A program made the position numbers and the translations under genes. The notes under the pieces were generated by a model. That model saw only the letters and a list, made by a program, of their open reading frames with translations, ran no database searches and was not told the origin of the DNA. Below are positions 47,961 to 60,029 of a DNA stretch of 64,000 nucleotides, in pieces. Origin of the DNA: Topomyia yanbarensis (lineage: Eukaryota; Arthropoda; Insecta; Diptera; Culicidae); contig NC_080672.1 in assembly GCF_030247195.1 (NCBI RefSeq), positions 7,936,001 to 8,000,000 on the forward strand, read 5' to 3'. Position 1 is the first letter of the stretch. Each line of letters starts with the position of its first letter.

Positions 47961-48362
47961 TCGATGCCGATCGCATACTGGGAAGCAACGCAGTTGGTAC
48001 TATGGAAGCCCTCGATCTCCCCGCTACAGTCGAGCCCTTGCCGCCAGCGTTCAGCAGTCGTCCTGGTCCTGTATGTGCGGGTGACATTTGACAGTATTCA
48101 AGGCCTACTAAGTGTTCCATTATTCAAGATTATTAAGAACAAAGTTTGAACACATTCGTAATTAGAACTTTCACTGGAAAGATCAAAGTGGGTCATGCGC
48201 AGAGATAGCGCATTTAGAAAGAAAGTGCTAATTTTTTACGGATTATTGAAGGTGAACGTTTGACATACTTTTTGATTTTGTCAGAGTAAATAACACCCAA
48301 AACTATATCTGTTTACTTAAAATGTTTTCAAAATATTTCTATTCGAACGAATGTAATGCTAG
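47961..48362. other. Spacer between elements
   Basis: No motif recognised. It may contain the 3' end of the preceding ORF1. Confidence 0.3.
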
Positions 48363-49660
48363 CAATCGCTATGCTGCTGTAGCAGGGCAAGTAATCAAAA
48401 TTACCCGCGTGCCGCTTGTTATATTTGCAAATGCAAAAATCGATTGCTTCTACGTAGTGTGTGAAACGTGACCAAACGATGAGTGACAATACAAACCAAG
48501 AGTATATCCCATTGCGGGCAAACTGTGTTGCTGTTAACTTCTCGAAATGTCCGGTAAGACCATCGATTTGTGAAGTGGAGCAATTGTTGAAGGTGAACAT
48601 GGAGCTGAACGTAGCAGAAGTTAATGCGGTGCAATTTTACCATTTACGTCATGTGGTACTGATTATGTTCAAAAACATTAATCAAACAGAATCATTCGCT
48701 TCCCAGAACAACATGAAACACGTCGTCGAATGTAATGACATTTTATACAATATCCCAACGCATATAGATGTTGACAGTATTGAAATAAAGATACATGACC
48801 TGGCACCACGTACTAGTTCCTCCGTTATCAAAAAAAAACCATGTCAAAATACGGAGAAGTGAGTAGTATTACGGAAGATACTTGGAGGAACTTCTTCCCA
48901 GGACTCCGCAACGGCGTTCGTGTGGTGAGAATGCGTCCGACAAAACCTATTCCTTCTTACTTGAGCTTCTCAGGTAAATGCCCTCAAGGTATTACACATT
49001 CTCAACGAACACTAGTCACGTATCCAGGGCAGATTCCTACGTGCCAATATTGCGATCAGCCGCTACACCGCGGAAAACCTTGCACAGAGACTGCTAAGGA
49101 AATTCCACGTGATACGACCAAAGCCAGCATACACTCTTCGTATGCTAAACCACAACCAGTTGGTAAACCAACAACTACGGACCGAGCACGCACAAACACC
49201 AACTCAACAACGATCAATCGTTGCTCGAGCCCAGTACCACTAAACCAAGTGCCATTACCAACATCGAAGTAATAACAATTACAGCAAATGTTTCCAAACC
49301 AACACCACCAACAAGGAATCAAATACCGATGAAGAAGGATTTACAATAGCGACCCGTAAGCACAAACATCAAATGAGAACATCCGACCGTGAGCAAAATG
49401 AATGCAGTACCAATGACGACATGGACATAAACGAAAACGAGAGAGAAGACGGACCAAATGATCCCCAAGGTGCGGAAAAAACACAACCTAATATTTCACC
49501 ACCAAGGAGGAGGATCTCAACACGCAGCAACAAGACCCGTCGAACAGGCTGTAACGATAATTTCTTCCTATTTTTACAAATTGTAAAAACACGAAAAATC
49601 CACGGCTCAGTGGTGCTAACGCATTGAACCGTGTCAAATATATTTAAAATAAAAAAAAAA
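48363..49660 (+). mobile_element. ORF1-only non-LTR retroelement, copy 2 (full length)
   Basis: The same 5' start as copy 1 (TCGCTATGCTGCTGTAGCAG) and the same 3' end (hairpin, CCGTGTCAAATATATTTAAA, then an A run at 49650-49660). Flanking words TAATGCTAG (48354-48362) and TAGTGTTAG (49661-49669) may be an eroded target duplication. It has about 120 bp before the hairpin that copy 1 lacks. No ORF2. Confidence 0.75.
48480..49627 (+). pseudogene. Gag-like ORF1 of the ORF1-only element, copy 2
   Basis: MSDNTNQEYIPLRANCVAV opens at 48480. The frame breaks near 48838 (an A-run, IKKKPCQ) and again near 49250-49370, giving about 380 codons when joined conceptually. The RRM-like block (KYGEVSSITEDTWRNFFPG, VRVVRMRPTKPIPSYL) spans about 48845-48965. 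The zinc knuckle CQYCDQPLHRGKPC spans about 49042-49083 with spacing C-x2-C-x4-H-x4-C. The acidic tail STNDDMDINENE and a basic PRRRISTRSNKTRR patch near 49500-49540 follow. The breaks differ from those in copy 1, so both descend from an intact protein. Confidence 0.75.
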
Positions 49661-49689
49661 TAGTGTTAGAGAAAGTATTATTCTAAAAC

Positions 49690-49900
49690 ACTGTTATATC
49701 CGGGTACTTTTTCGCTCAATCAGCGAAAGCCTGAATTTGGTACAATCTTCAATTGAACAGATTAGACCAAATAATTTTCAGATCGACTGCGAACGACAAT
49801 CACAGAATCTTCAGCATAAGATGCACTGCATTAAAGTACAGCAGAAATATTAACGAACCCAAATGGGTTCCTTGCGGTAAATGTAGGTGCCTGGTAGTCT
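49690..49900 (-). pseudogene. Jockey-like RT fragment (LLYFN...FAVDLK)
   Basis: The minus strand reads QGTHLGSLIFLLYFNAVHLM, then after a stop LSFAVDLKIIWSN. It corresponds to SHLGPLMFLLYFNDV and LLSFADDLKMF in the two copies at 58.6 and 60.5 kb. The first catalytic aspartate of the FADD box is valine here, so the fragment is dead. It is about 70 codons long. Confidence 0.65.
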
Positions 49901-52900
49901 TTAATAACAACCACTATTATTTGATTTGTGAGTAGAATCGAAACCATTGAAGAACAAATGGAAGTGTTCAAATTCAATCTATTAATTTTATTAATCTATT
50001 AATTTTTCTGTTATGAATGAAATTGAGCGTAGCATAGCATCGAATGCCCTGACGTGAAGCCATTTGTTGATTGTCACTTGCCGAAAGTGAGCTATATTTC
50101 GCTAAATTATCCATTCGGACCACCTCGAGACAATGAAACAATTCCACGATATTAATAGACCTCTCACTTTTTATGGATTTTTTATGGTTTGGATTGGAAG
50201 CATGTTCGCGGACTTCCAGTTACATGAAAAAATGCCACTGGCAATAGATACCCGAAAGTTGTGTGTGAAGAAGCGGAGTCATCATAAGGTCGATGTGACT
50301 TTTCAGAAGTACACAGAAAAAAATATTTTATATATTTTTATGTTACATTTAATTTAATGCACATATATGAAGCATGAAAATAGATGTTAAATTAAATCAT
50401 TCCACAAATACACGTGCTGTTTTCAACGAATATTGATTTAATTTTACACGTTGATTGAAAATTACAGTGTTATATACTGAAAAACCAATGCATTTATATT
50501 TAGTTTTATTCTATAATGGTTGTTACCCGACTCTACTCGGCTAGCGCACCTTGATATTCCAACACATTGGTCCTCGCACACTAACTCAGTCAACGACGGA
50601 GCTCACCTGGAGGTGACAGGTAACATCTTGGGTACGACTGTCAAACTGTCATCGCGGTGAGTAAGCAAAAAGATTCTATTCGTCCCAGTGTAGGAATCCA
50701 ATTGCTAAAAAGATATTTATCTAAGTTAATTATATTAAATTAATTGAATTTAAAATTAATCTAAACTAGTGCTTAAAAGTGCCTTAAAATATACCTTATT
50801 TCTACATATAAAAACGGTAAGAATTTAATCTGAAATTACTTTAAAATTACTACTTACATTACTCTTAAAATTAGGTTAACATAATAGCCAGCTCACTAGC
50901 AGAATTCTCCATTCGCTCCTTGCTATGATTCGGCAAGAAATATGAACAGAACTAAGGCAGGATATTATAAATTGAATTTATTCGAACAGCTTATCGACCA
51001 AAAACATGTCAGAATTCCCTGATCGTATTCGAATAGACGAGAGGCAGAAAAGGACTAAACGTGAGTAATTTAAATATGAAATTATAATGCGCATACCATA
51101 CAATATTTATACTTACACATATGAGTTATATATGTATATTTAGTTACGGTCTACTTATCTAAACTTATAACTATGCGAAAATGCGAGATAAAATTACAGT
51201 AGAACTTATTGTTTTCTCGATAGGAAAATTATAATCTCCCGTTACAAAACCCGAGCGTTTTATTGGGGATTACGATTCCGGAAACTACCTTCTGTCAAAC
51301 GGTTGACCAAAGTCAACAATGGTTGAAAAATAGATTACGTGTTATCTAGTGTGTGTCACAATGCTTTTCAAACAAGTCAAAACGATTTGGTCTCTTCGAT
51401 AAAGTTGAGTATTTTGTTTAAACATAAAATGTTTCTGAACATTGTAATCGCGAGAAATCAGAAAGAAAACTGTTATAGGCTTAAAAATTTGAATTTAAGA
51501 ATAATCGATAACTATAAGCAAAGGAGAAAAGAAGTCTTCTGCAAAATTTATGGAAAGGTTTTTCTCTATAACTTTCTCGAAGACACTCATACGCTATCTC
51601 TTTTCGTTCAAAAATGATATTTTTAAGACTACTATGATTAATTTCTTTAAAACGAAATATTGGCAAAAGATGGCGCTTTTTATACACATCAAAATTGTAG
51701 AATATGTAACAAATATGCATATTTTAGCGCCGTATAATTAAGTTCCTCAAAAGCATGTTTCAAGCCACTGTGCAGATTCCTATTTTCATATTTTTCAAAT
51801 CATGAAGTCTAATTTAAGCTACGAAATCATGACAGCAAATACACATTGATACATTGAAATCATTTGAACGTATCAATCTAGCTCTGATTTGTTCCCATTC
51901 CCAACGGCATCCTTATGAAAATGATACCCTGACCGAGCATATAAGTTCATAATAACGAAAACTCATTAACAAACTCAAACAGAATCCCATATGTCGAATT
52001 ATACATGCACAAATAAACATTCTGAATGCACAACCAAATCCATCAAAGGGATCCATTTGAAAAACATGAAATTTATTTGCGGCAAGGATTAACCCCTCGC
52101 TTTGATTGTGTTTCCCATCCTCCCAGCCAAAGCCGTCGGGGAAAAAGCCCCCGATTCCGCTCTGTTTGTTCCGGCGGTAAATTTCTGCATCCATATACAT
52201 TAACATATTTCACACAGGGCTCGTAACCAACCCGACCTTTGCCATTTATTTTTACACGCGTGATGAACATTAACTGATACTGCGCGATGATGATAGGCAC
52301 TCATTAATAAATAAGCAATTACTTAATTTATTCATTTTTCTCCGTCGCGTCTTGCCGTCCTCTCGGTCTATCCGTTTCTGGCGTAGACAAAACTCAAAAC
52401 TCACAAAAGACACTTCCATTGCACGGGAAGGCGCTACAACATGAAAAACACATCATTAGACGATTATTTGATCTTTTGATTCGATATCATAACAACGCAA
52501 CGGAGAGGGGCATGATAAGGGGTGGCCTACTCTTCCTTTTCGTACAATATACATATCTGTTGACGTTGTTTTGTTTTTCCTTTTTACTGTCTGTCTGTCT
52601 GTCGGTCTGTCTGTCTAGGAGCCGATTCTCGTCCATTGAATGATGATGTTTTCGGCGCAGCAGAGCGAACACGGTTTCATTGGTTCCGACTGAATGCCGT
52701 GGTATAGTCCGTTGGTTTGTCCAAACCTCTGTTCTGTCGTTTGCGCCGGTTTGTGGGGGTGGTGAGTCCGGTTTGTATTTCAGCATAATTTCATTTTCAT
52801 ATACCCACCACCTAGACCTGGCCGTTGTCGATGAAAACGGACCTTTTCAAAGGATGACCCGAGTGGAGATGAATGATCGAAGCAACCTGTGGTAAGCAAA

Positions 52901-54132
52901 AGTGGCGACCATCGAATGAATGTTGAGGTTTTACAAGATGCAGTCATAAATGAATTCTCGATAAATGACGTTCATGTTTAAGTATTCTCGGTATTTAGTT
53001 TGCATAGTCAGTTTCATTGGTTAAAATGAAACAGATGTTAAGCAGTTACACTCAAACCCATGTATCTGCCATAATCAGAATTGTCAAAGTTTATCTGGCA
53101 TATTTTGTTACTTAAACTTTGGGGCTATTCATTATCTTAGGTTCGACTGGGCGCAACGCGCGCAAATGAAAGCGAATATTTATTTATTTTATAACATCAG
53201 TTGCACTTATACGTTAAAATAATGAACTAATTGGTTTTTGACAAGTTTCATAATAAATATATAGCGTTGTGGAACAATGTCTCAGCTCCTTTTTTACGTG
53301 CAGTAATGTTATTTACCTGACTTGAATATTGATTCTATAGTTTATCATTTTAGATTGCTAAACGAGAATAAATTTAAATATCAAATCACCCTTAATATAA
53401 TTTTATTACCATTGAAACAACCATTGAATTAAAACTAAATTCGAAGACAACGTACTCTTCTGTGATCTGTTTAGCAGACTGCGCCCATTAGCTGTCGACG
53501 GACCAAAAGTTCATCTTGCGACAAAGCCTGAATAAATTTCTGGAATACAGTATGCAAACTCATTTTTTGTTTGAGGATTCAGTGTCTTCGTCTGTGGTAC
53601 GTTCAAACGAGCAAAGCTAATGTTTAAACATTACGTTCCGGGTCGCTTTGGTTCGATGCACTTTCTAATTTATGGTTCAATGTACCGCTCGAAGGTTACG
53701 GAGTTTCTATTTGTAAAGGACCACTATTGTTATTAATTTATTTATTTTTTACATGGTCGATATGAAATATAGAATGAGGAAAAGCCCATTTCGAGTAAGT
53801 CCATCGAACACCCACCAAATGCGCGTAAAAACCTCATTATCTTTTCACATATGTAAAACTTAATTATACATCTAACAAATCAAAATCACTATCGAAATCA
53901 CATCTCATACACTAAGTTAGGCGTTTAAGCCTATTTTTTTTAAAAATATCACATAATGCAGAGAAATCAAAACATTGATACACATTACACGGTGCTACAG
54001 TGATTTTGTACTTTATACGTGATCTAGTGTATGTTATATGTTTGAAAAATGTTGTATACCCTCAAATTCTTGATTAATGGCAAAAAAAACTATTTTTCGG
54101 AACTCTCGGCATTAAAAAATTTCTACGCGGCT
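49901..54132. other. Stretch without a recognised gene
   Basis: 50520-51243 begins TGTTACCCGA and ends CCGTTACA. It could be a solo LTR, but no 5-bp target duplication is seen. (CTGT)n lies at 52587-52616. 52000-52960 is somewhat GC-richer, with short unassigned frames on both strands. Confidence 0.35.
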
Positions 54133-54912
54133 CCATTTTTCAATTGATTTTAATTTTTTTGAATGTTCTGGAAAGAAGAAGAAATGACTTTTTCAACGGT
54201 ATGCTATTTTATGTTCTTTTGTCAAAGATACTTTGAGATTTTGGGTAAACAATATGAAAACAATAGTAATTTTGCGATTTTTCCATGAAAATTATGAAAA
54301 TTACTCAACATTCTTCTAAAGAAGTGTCTTACTTTTAATCAAATTTTAGAGAGAACATTCAATTTCGCATCCAACGACCTATTTGTTATCAAAATCAGTT
54401 GAAAATGGCAGAGGGATTATTTTTTTCCAAATTAGAAAGTTGATCGCATGAACTCTTAAGGGGTTAGTGAGGTATTGTCTCGCACTATAAGATGCTATAA
54501 TTATAACTTTTGTTTTTTTACCAATTTCAAGCTCAAAGTTCACATACATACTTTTGAATGTATACGTAATCGGACAAAAAAAAATCTATGTTTTGAAAAT
54601 TTTATATCAAATTGTCCCCTTAAAAGTTCATACAAGCAAGTTTCTAATTTGGAAAAAAATGAATCATAAATAGGTCGTTAAATGCGGAATTAAATGTTCT
54701 CCCTAAATTTCTATTTAAACAAAGACGCTTCCTAAGAAAAATGTGGAGCAATTTTCATAATTTTTATAATCGCAAATTTAGGGGTACTTTTATATTGTTG
54801 TCCCAAAACCGCATAGTACTTTTAACAAAACTACATAACACAGCTTACCGTTGGAAAAGTCATTTCTTCTTCTTTCCAAAACACTTATATTAAATTGATC
54901 AAACGTGGTTTT
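54133..54912. mobile_element. 780-bp foldback element with arms of about 320 bp
   Basis: The left arm (54133-54465) and right arm (54600-54912) are inverted copies. They share GGAAAGAAGAAGAAATGACT, GAAAATTATG-type and AACGACCTATTT blocks with many substitutions. The centre is about 135 bp. It has no coding frame of note. A hairpin transcript could form if transcribed. Confidence 0.7.
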
Positions 54913-55068
54913 GTGTTGTATTTGACGAGACATACAACCTTTAAAAGTACAATCATTTTTTTAGCACCGTTTTATGAGAGACAACTACACATCGTCCTTA
55001 TGGGTTCGTTCTGTCCATAATCAGTAGTTTGACAGTCAAGTCTTAAAAAAATCCCACGATCTTAAATC

Positions 55069-55275
55069 TTAATTTCTCTGAGAAATTATATTTGGGCATC
55101 TATTACACCAGTTAGTAATTTCCCTACAAACACGGCTCTGGATATATTTTTGCACAATAAGAAACAGTGTAAGGTCATTTGCATCGATAAGTTTGCATCC
55201 TAATGAAAGGACATTACAAACGTCATTAAGGAACAAGGAGAACAGCAAGGGTCCAAGATTACTACCCTGGAGCAC
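55069..55275 (-). pseudogene. Jockey-like RT fragment downstream of the endonuclease remnant
   Basis: The minus strand reads GVLQGSNLGPLLFSLFLNDV (RT block with QG..LGPLLF), then KLIDANDLTLF in place of the YADDL box. The substitution ANDL removes one catalytic aspartate. It lies in line with the endonuclease remnant at 55480-56180 on the same strand, with the RT N-terminal half deleted between them. Confidence 0.65.
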
Positions 55276-55479
55276 ACCTGATAAATTTATGAAGTTATGT
55301 GAACATTTCTACTGCGTCATTTACATCGGTTGCACTGAGTTGTTGAGTCCAAGAAAATTGACTTTTGAAAAGTTATACTTCAAATCGTCAAGAATCTATT
55401 TCAACGAGTGGGTTATCTGCACGGTTCACATGGTAGTTCATGTATGCATCTTCATTTACAAATAGAAGATCCAACGTGC

Positions 55480-56180
55480 GATTTAGTCTGTTCGTGATCG
55501 TACACATTTGCAGCATGTTGACTAATGACATCCCGTTTAGTAAAGCAATCGGGATCTCCAAAGGTATGAGTCGGAATAGTCGGCGTAAGCATAACCGAAA
55601 GAAGTAGTTTTCCTTACAAGACCAGGCTGGTTCACATCTTCAAATAACAAATGAGAAGCTTGGGGTTCTAGCGAATTAGCAATGTCAAGTGCGGATTGAA
55701 TATGATTCTGAATAACGTTTACGATATCTGCGGAGTCCGGAGGGAGGTATACAACGCTTACGCATGTTTTAGTACCATGTCTATTAATGTGTACCCAGAG
55801 TTCTTCTACGCCGTTACTATTAAAACTTTTTTTTAAACACTAACCGATTAGAAACAGCTATAAGTACACCCCGCCCCTTTTTTACCAGCAACGACTGGGT
55901 CACGAGCGTTACGATAGACCGTATATCTAGGTCCGAACAGCTGTAGAGGACTGATTTCGTCGTTCAGCCATGTTTCTGTCAGGATAATGACATCGTGCTC
56001 TGCGTCGGATACTTCTACGAACAGCTCATCGATCTTTGTGCGTAGTCCTCTCACGTTCTGGTAGTATATTCTGAGCTGGGAATGGGAATTCATTTCAAGG
56101 GAGGCAGTATCTGGAGGAACATATACATTCTTGGCTTTTACCTGGAGGAACGGTCGTGGTGTCTTCATAATATGAGTCAC
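55480..56180 (-). pseudogene. Jockey-like endonuclease domain remnant
   Basis: Read on the minus strand: LRIYYQNVRGLRTKIDELF, then HDVIILTETWLNDEI (55950-56090), the N-terminal APE-type motifs with catalytic E in ETWL. Then, after a frameshift, a GRGVLIAVSNRLVFKKS segment and VYLPPDSADIVNVI (about 55720-55870) follow. A frameshifted RTLDLLFVNEDAY-like segment is near 55450-55490. It is the best-preserved endonuclease in the window, but it has several breaks. It would nick the target DNA for reverse transcription. Confidence 0.7.
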
Positions 56181-56609
56181 GGATGGCTAGGTGATTGTCT
56201 ACTACGGCGGTGGAAGAATGTTGTCCAACGGTAGACTAGAACCGAAAATTACTTTGAGGGGGTGCAGTATCAAATGTAGCTTTGAGAGGACATATCTTTG
56301 GCTTTACCTGGAGTAACAGAAAGTAATCCATTCAGATATCATGATATGCTGGTCAACTGTAATTGCTATTCGTCACGACTAATTTGCTGACACTTTCTTT
56401 CAACAAGCTTCCTATACACAGCGCATTCAAAACTATAAGCTGCATGTTTTGTCTCCAGATTCAGATTTACAGATGGAAATGGATGGAGTAGGGTAAAAGG
56501 TTGTAGATAAGTCATTATTTCATGTTATCGATTGAGGGATTAAAGAAAATGCATGTATTGCTAATATAAAGTTACCACCACCAAAATCTTTATTACGTTC
56601 AAAGCCCGC

Positions 56610-56935
56610 TCTAATGGGAACTTATAGGTCACATACAACTTGCGCTTCTATTAAGACGATGTACTGTCGCACGTATGCCTTCATTATCGACAATTCCAAC
56701 TTGATTGCTTTTCGCAAAAGCGATCAAGTTTCGGTGTTTTCCTTGATATTGAAGGTGCCTTTGACAACGATCGTCTTTCGAATCCATTTTAGAAACGGCA
56801 CGAGGTCATGGAGTACCTTATATATCACGAACTGGATACACGCCATGCTTAGTAACCGACATCTATGCTCATCGTTAAGACAAATAGAAATAAGGAAACT
56901 GAGTGTCTGTGCGCCATTTAACACATTTCGAGGTA
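56610..56935 (+). pseudogene. Non-LTR RT fragment with FLDIEGAFDN block (Loa-like)
   Basis: One frame gives VFLDIEGAFDN (about 56735-56770), RT block A with its catalytic aspartate. Other frames give TMYCRTYAFIIDNSNLIAF before it and NWIHAMLSNRHLCSS and RQIEIRKLSVCAP after it. All are in the order of a Loa-type RT. Two frameshifts are needed. The reading is a decayed fragment only. Confidence 0.6.
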
Positions 56936-57639
56936 AAAGATTTTTAAAATTTGAAGTTGAATATCTTGAAACTTATAAATGGTAGAAGCAATTCAGGGAA
57001 GACAATTTAAGCTTCTAGAATAGATATTAATCTCTCAAATAATACGAAGATTGGTTGACTATATTGAAAGTTGTTGCTAAAAGTGTAAACAAAAGTCGCA
57101 GTTACACGTGTCATAAGTGTGTATTGATGACTTATGGATGGAAAATTTTCTATACAAATAAAACATAAATAATTAGCTTTTATTCGGCTTAATTTGGTCT
57201 AGAAAAAATCGGAGAGATGCATTTTAAAAGGAATTGGTCAAGGAATCTTAAAAAACTAGTAAGTTTTGCAGTGCAGTGCTGCCAAACATCCAATTATTCC
57301 ACTTTAAAAGTAAACTTGCATTTTTATCAATACATGTATTTTACTTTTGAAAATTATTATGCCATTGTGTTCTTCAAGTATTATGATATATGAATACATC
57401 TATAACTTCCAGATTGCTTGAATGATATTTTTCTGTAGTTCTCTACAGAGACAGCTCGATAAACCCCATCGAACAATGAGCAGCTTGGACGATGGTCAAA
57501 TTCTATTATCCCGAAGGTATCGACGAATCCCCGATTCAAGGGCATGAATACAGGTTAGGATTTCATTTATTTATTTATTTCTTTATAAATTGGGTTGGGA
57601 TTTCTTTCGTGTGATACCATGGCTCAGGCCAAACCACTA
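56936..57639. other. AT-rich spacer
   Basis: No coding motif. A TTTATTTATTTATTTC run at about 57564-57585 could be an inverted retroelement tail. Confidence 0.3.
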
Positions 57640-57850
57640 TATATTGGATGCGCATCTTCGGCGTACTGTGCTTATGGAGAGCAAGTCTCTCAACTTATGA
57701 AAACAGCCATCACCACATCGAACACGTTCTCTGGTCATGTAGTGGCTATTGTGATGCCAGATCTTTGAAAAAGGACTTCGTGACAAGCTGTAATCTCCCC
57801 CGTATGCCCCTCGTATATTTACATCTTCTTGAAATTAGCTCTCCCTAGAA
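57640..57850 (+). pseudogene. Non-LTR ORF2 C-terminus (zinc-binding tail)
   Basis: NSHHHIEHVLWSCSGYCDARS (about 57700-57760) matches the HDIEHVVWSC tail of Loa/I-type ORF2. It is followed by a short C-terminus ending at 57848. A related segment SYHDIKHVVWSC occurs near 58280-58312 and again near 59980-60012 within the duplication. It is probably the 3' part of the RT remnant at 56610. Confidence 0.55.
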
Positions 57851-58035
57851 TTTAACCGATTCTCAGAAGCACCCCGAGTTACCTTTCAACCGGTACGGGT
57901 CCTACAACATGAAAACCATCTGCGCAACTCGGCACGTTACCGATCCACATCAGAGTTCTACTACGAGATCATCTGGATATGGATATCTAAAGTGGCGATG
58001 CAACAGGCATACCAAGGCCCCAATGGTGTTGGTCT

Positions 58036-59721
58036 TTGTCATAGACAGAAAGTTTATCGAGACACGTTCAAATCTATGGTATCGTATGGCCTGATGTATG
58101 ATTATAATTAGTGCGTCGGAGTGGAAATCGAAACATAATGTTATCAGCGATGAACAAAGCTGTAGTCCTTCGAACATATCGGGTTTCCTGTTGAATTAGC
58201 TGACACCGGTTTTCATAGCTAGACTGTCGGACAGGATTTCTCCACGGCAATCTACGGAGCGCGAAACGTAAACTTGAAAACAGCTATCACGACATCAAAC
58301 ACGTTGTCTGGTCATGTACGGTTTCAATTCTTTCAACGCCAGTATTGTAGGTTGAACTTCACGCTTCAAGGCAATATTTTAGGATTGATCGTGATAAAGA
58401 GTAGTACAGCGATTTGAGAATCCAGAATCACTCCCTAATTCTTCACATGGCTGACGCGTTCGATTTCTGTTTCTAGTAGACGGTAGTTAAAATAATTCGA
58501 ATCCGTCTTCCATGAAAATGATACTACCGAGCATTTCTTCGGGCTTACATACAAGCGATTCGTGTTAATCAGCGAAAACTTGGAGAAATCTGCAATTTTC
58601 AATTGAACGGATTAGACGAAACATCTTGAGATCATCCGCGAAAGACAATAGCGGAGTCTTCAGAACTAGATGTACATCATTGAAGTATAGTAGAAACATC
58701 AACGGTCCTAAGTGGCTTTCTTGAGGTATTCCTGAAGTAGCAGTGAATAGCAATCTCCTATGACAACCGCTATCTCTCGGTCTGTGAGGTAGAATTGAAT
58801 CCACTGCAAAACACTATCATTTAATCCAAATTTCTCCATTTGCTATTGTGATACCGTGGTTTATCTTATCGAAAGCGACAGATTAGTCGGTGTAAACAAC
58901 GTCATCCATACTCTTTGTTATGTTGATCGTCACTTACGCACTGTATACAGTGAGTGTAAAGAAGGTTCTATAGCACCAACTCAAACAATTTCGATACTCA
59001 AGTTAGTTATTAGTTAGAAGTTATTACAGTAATCCAGCAATTATTGACGTCTCGCCTATAACCCTTTTTATGGACTGAGACTTTTTGGCTGATTTTCATC
59101 AAGATGAAGAAAATACCTCTAGCAAAAGATGCTCAAAAATGTGAGGAAGCGGAGTAACCAGAGCTTTGATATGCCTTTTCAGAATAACGTAAAGGAATTC
59201 ATAATTTCTTACAAAATTCAAAACTTTTTGAGCCGATCCCGGCTTGAAAGATGACTTAACGAATGTGTTTGCAGGTGATCCATTAACTATTAAGCAAATC
59301 GAACTCGCTGCTAGCAGAGCTCAACTTGTGGCCAAACTCTCCATACTATCAATGTCAATGCAACGATGTTTACTAAAATTTCCTCTCAACTGGCGGCAAG
59401 TGTGCATTAGAGATGATCGGGTTTCAATTTTTTCAAGCCCGAACCCGACCTCGAGAGCTTGAAAATTGAAAAACCCGAACCCGACCCGAGTCCGAACATT
59501 TTAAAATTGGAAAAATTAGAACCCGACCCGAGCCCGTGAATCACTCGAACCTGAAGTAGCACCATACGCGTCCAGTTATATCTGCCTACGGCAAAACGAA
59601 CTACTGGCGAGAGAAATACGCATTTATATTTTCTATTATTGAACACCGAATTTGTAATGTTCTGAGAAACTTATAAATGGTCGATATCTTAACCGGAAAG
59701 TAAAGTAAATCGGCGGCTAAC
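58036..59721. repeat. Tandem duplication, unit A
   Basis: Nearly colinear with unit B (59737-61820), about 95 percent identical by eye outside indels. Unit A has lost 102 bp near 58413, 12 bp near 58581 and about 44 bp near 58920; each loss lies between short repeated words. It ends inside the microsatellite-ended element that starts at 59407. Confidence 0.8.
58330..59130 (-). pseudogene. Jockey-like RT, unit A
   Basis: Minus-strand blocks, in order: VAFDKINHGIT (near 58870), SGIPQESHLGPLMFLLYFND, LLSFADDLKMF (58620-58735), then KKCSVVSFSWKTDSNYFNYRLLETEIERVSHVKN with a stop and GVILDSQI (about 58420-58560). These are consecutive RT blocks of Jockey-type ORF2. The FADD catalytic pair is intact here, but stops and frameshifts elsewhere inactivate the copy. 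The thumb region is deleted compared with unit B. Confidence 0.7.
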
Positions 59722-60029
59722 AGATCGATTAAAAAGTCATAGACAGAAAGTTTATCGAGACACGTTCAAATCTATGGTATCGTATGGCCTGATGTATGAT
59801 TATAATTAGTAGGTCGGAGTGGAAATCGAAACATAATGTTATCAGCGATGAACAAAGCTGTAGTCCTTCGAACATATCGGGTTTCCTGTTGAATTAGCTG
59901 ACACCGGTTTTCATAGCTAGACTGTCGGACAGGATTTCTCCACGGCAATCTACGGAGCGCGAAACGTAAACTTGAAAACAGCTATCACGACATCAAACAC
60001 GTTGTCTGGTCATGTACGGTTTCAATTCT

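Noticed and set aside
47629..48120. 163-codon open frame on the minus strand
   Set aside because: It runs antisense over the Jockey ORF1 continuation (LFREFED) and the TTCGACC microsatellite, whose repeat gives the KGRS-rich end. No motif.
50520..51243. Solo LTR beginning TGTTACC and ending TTACA
   Set aside because: No matching 5-bp flanks, and no tRNA primer site or polypurine tract. The TG...CA match is weak evidence on its own.
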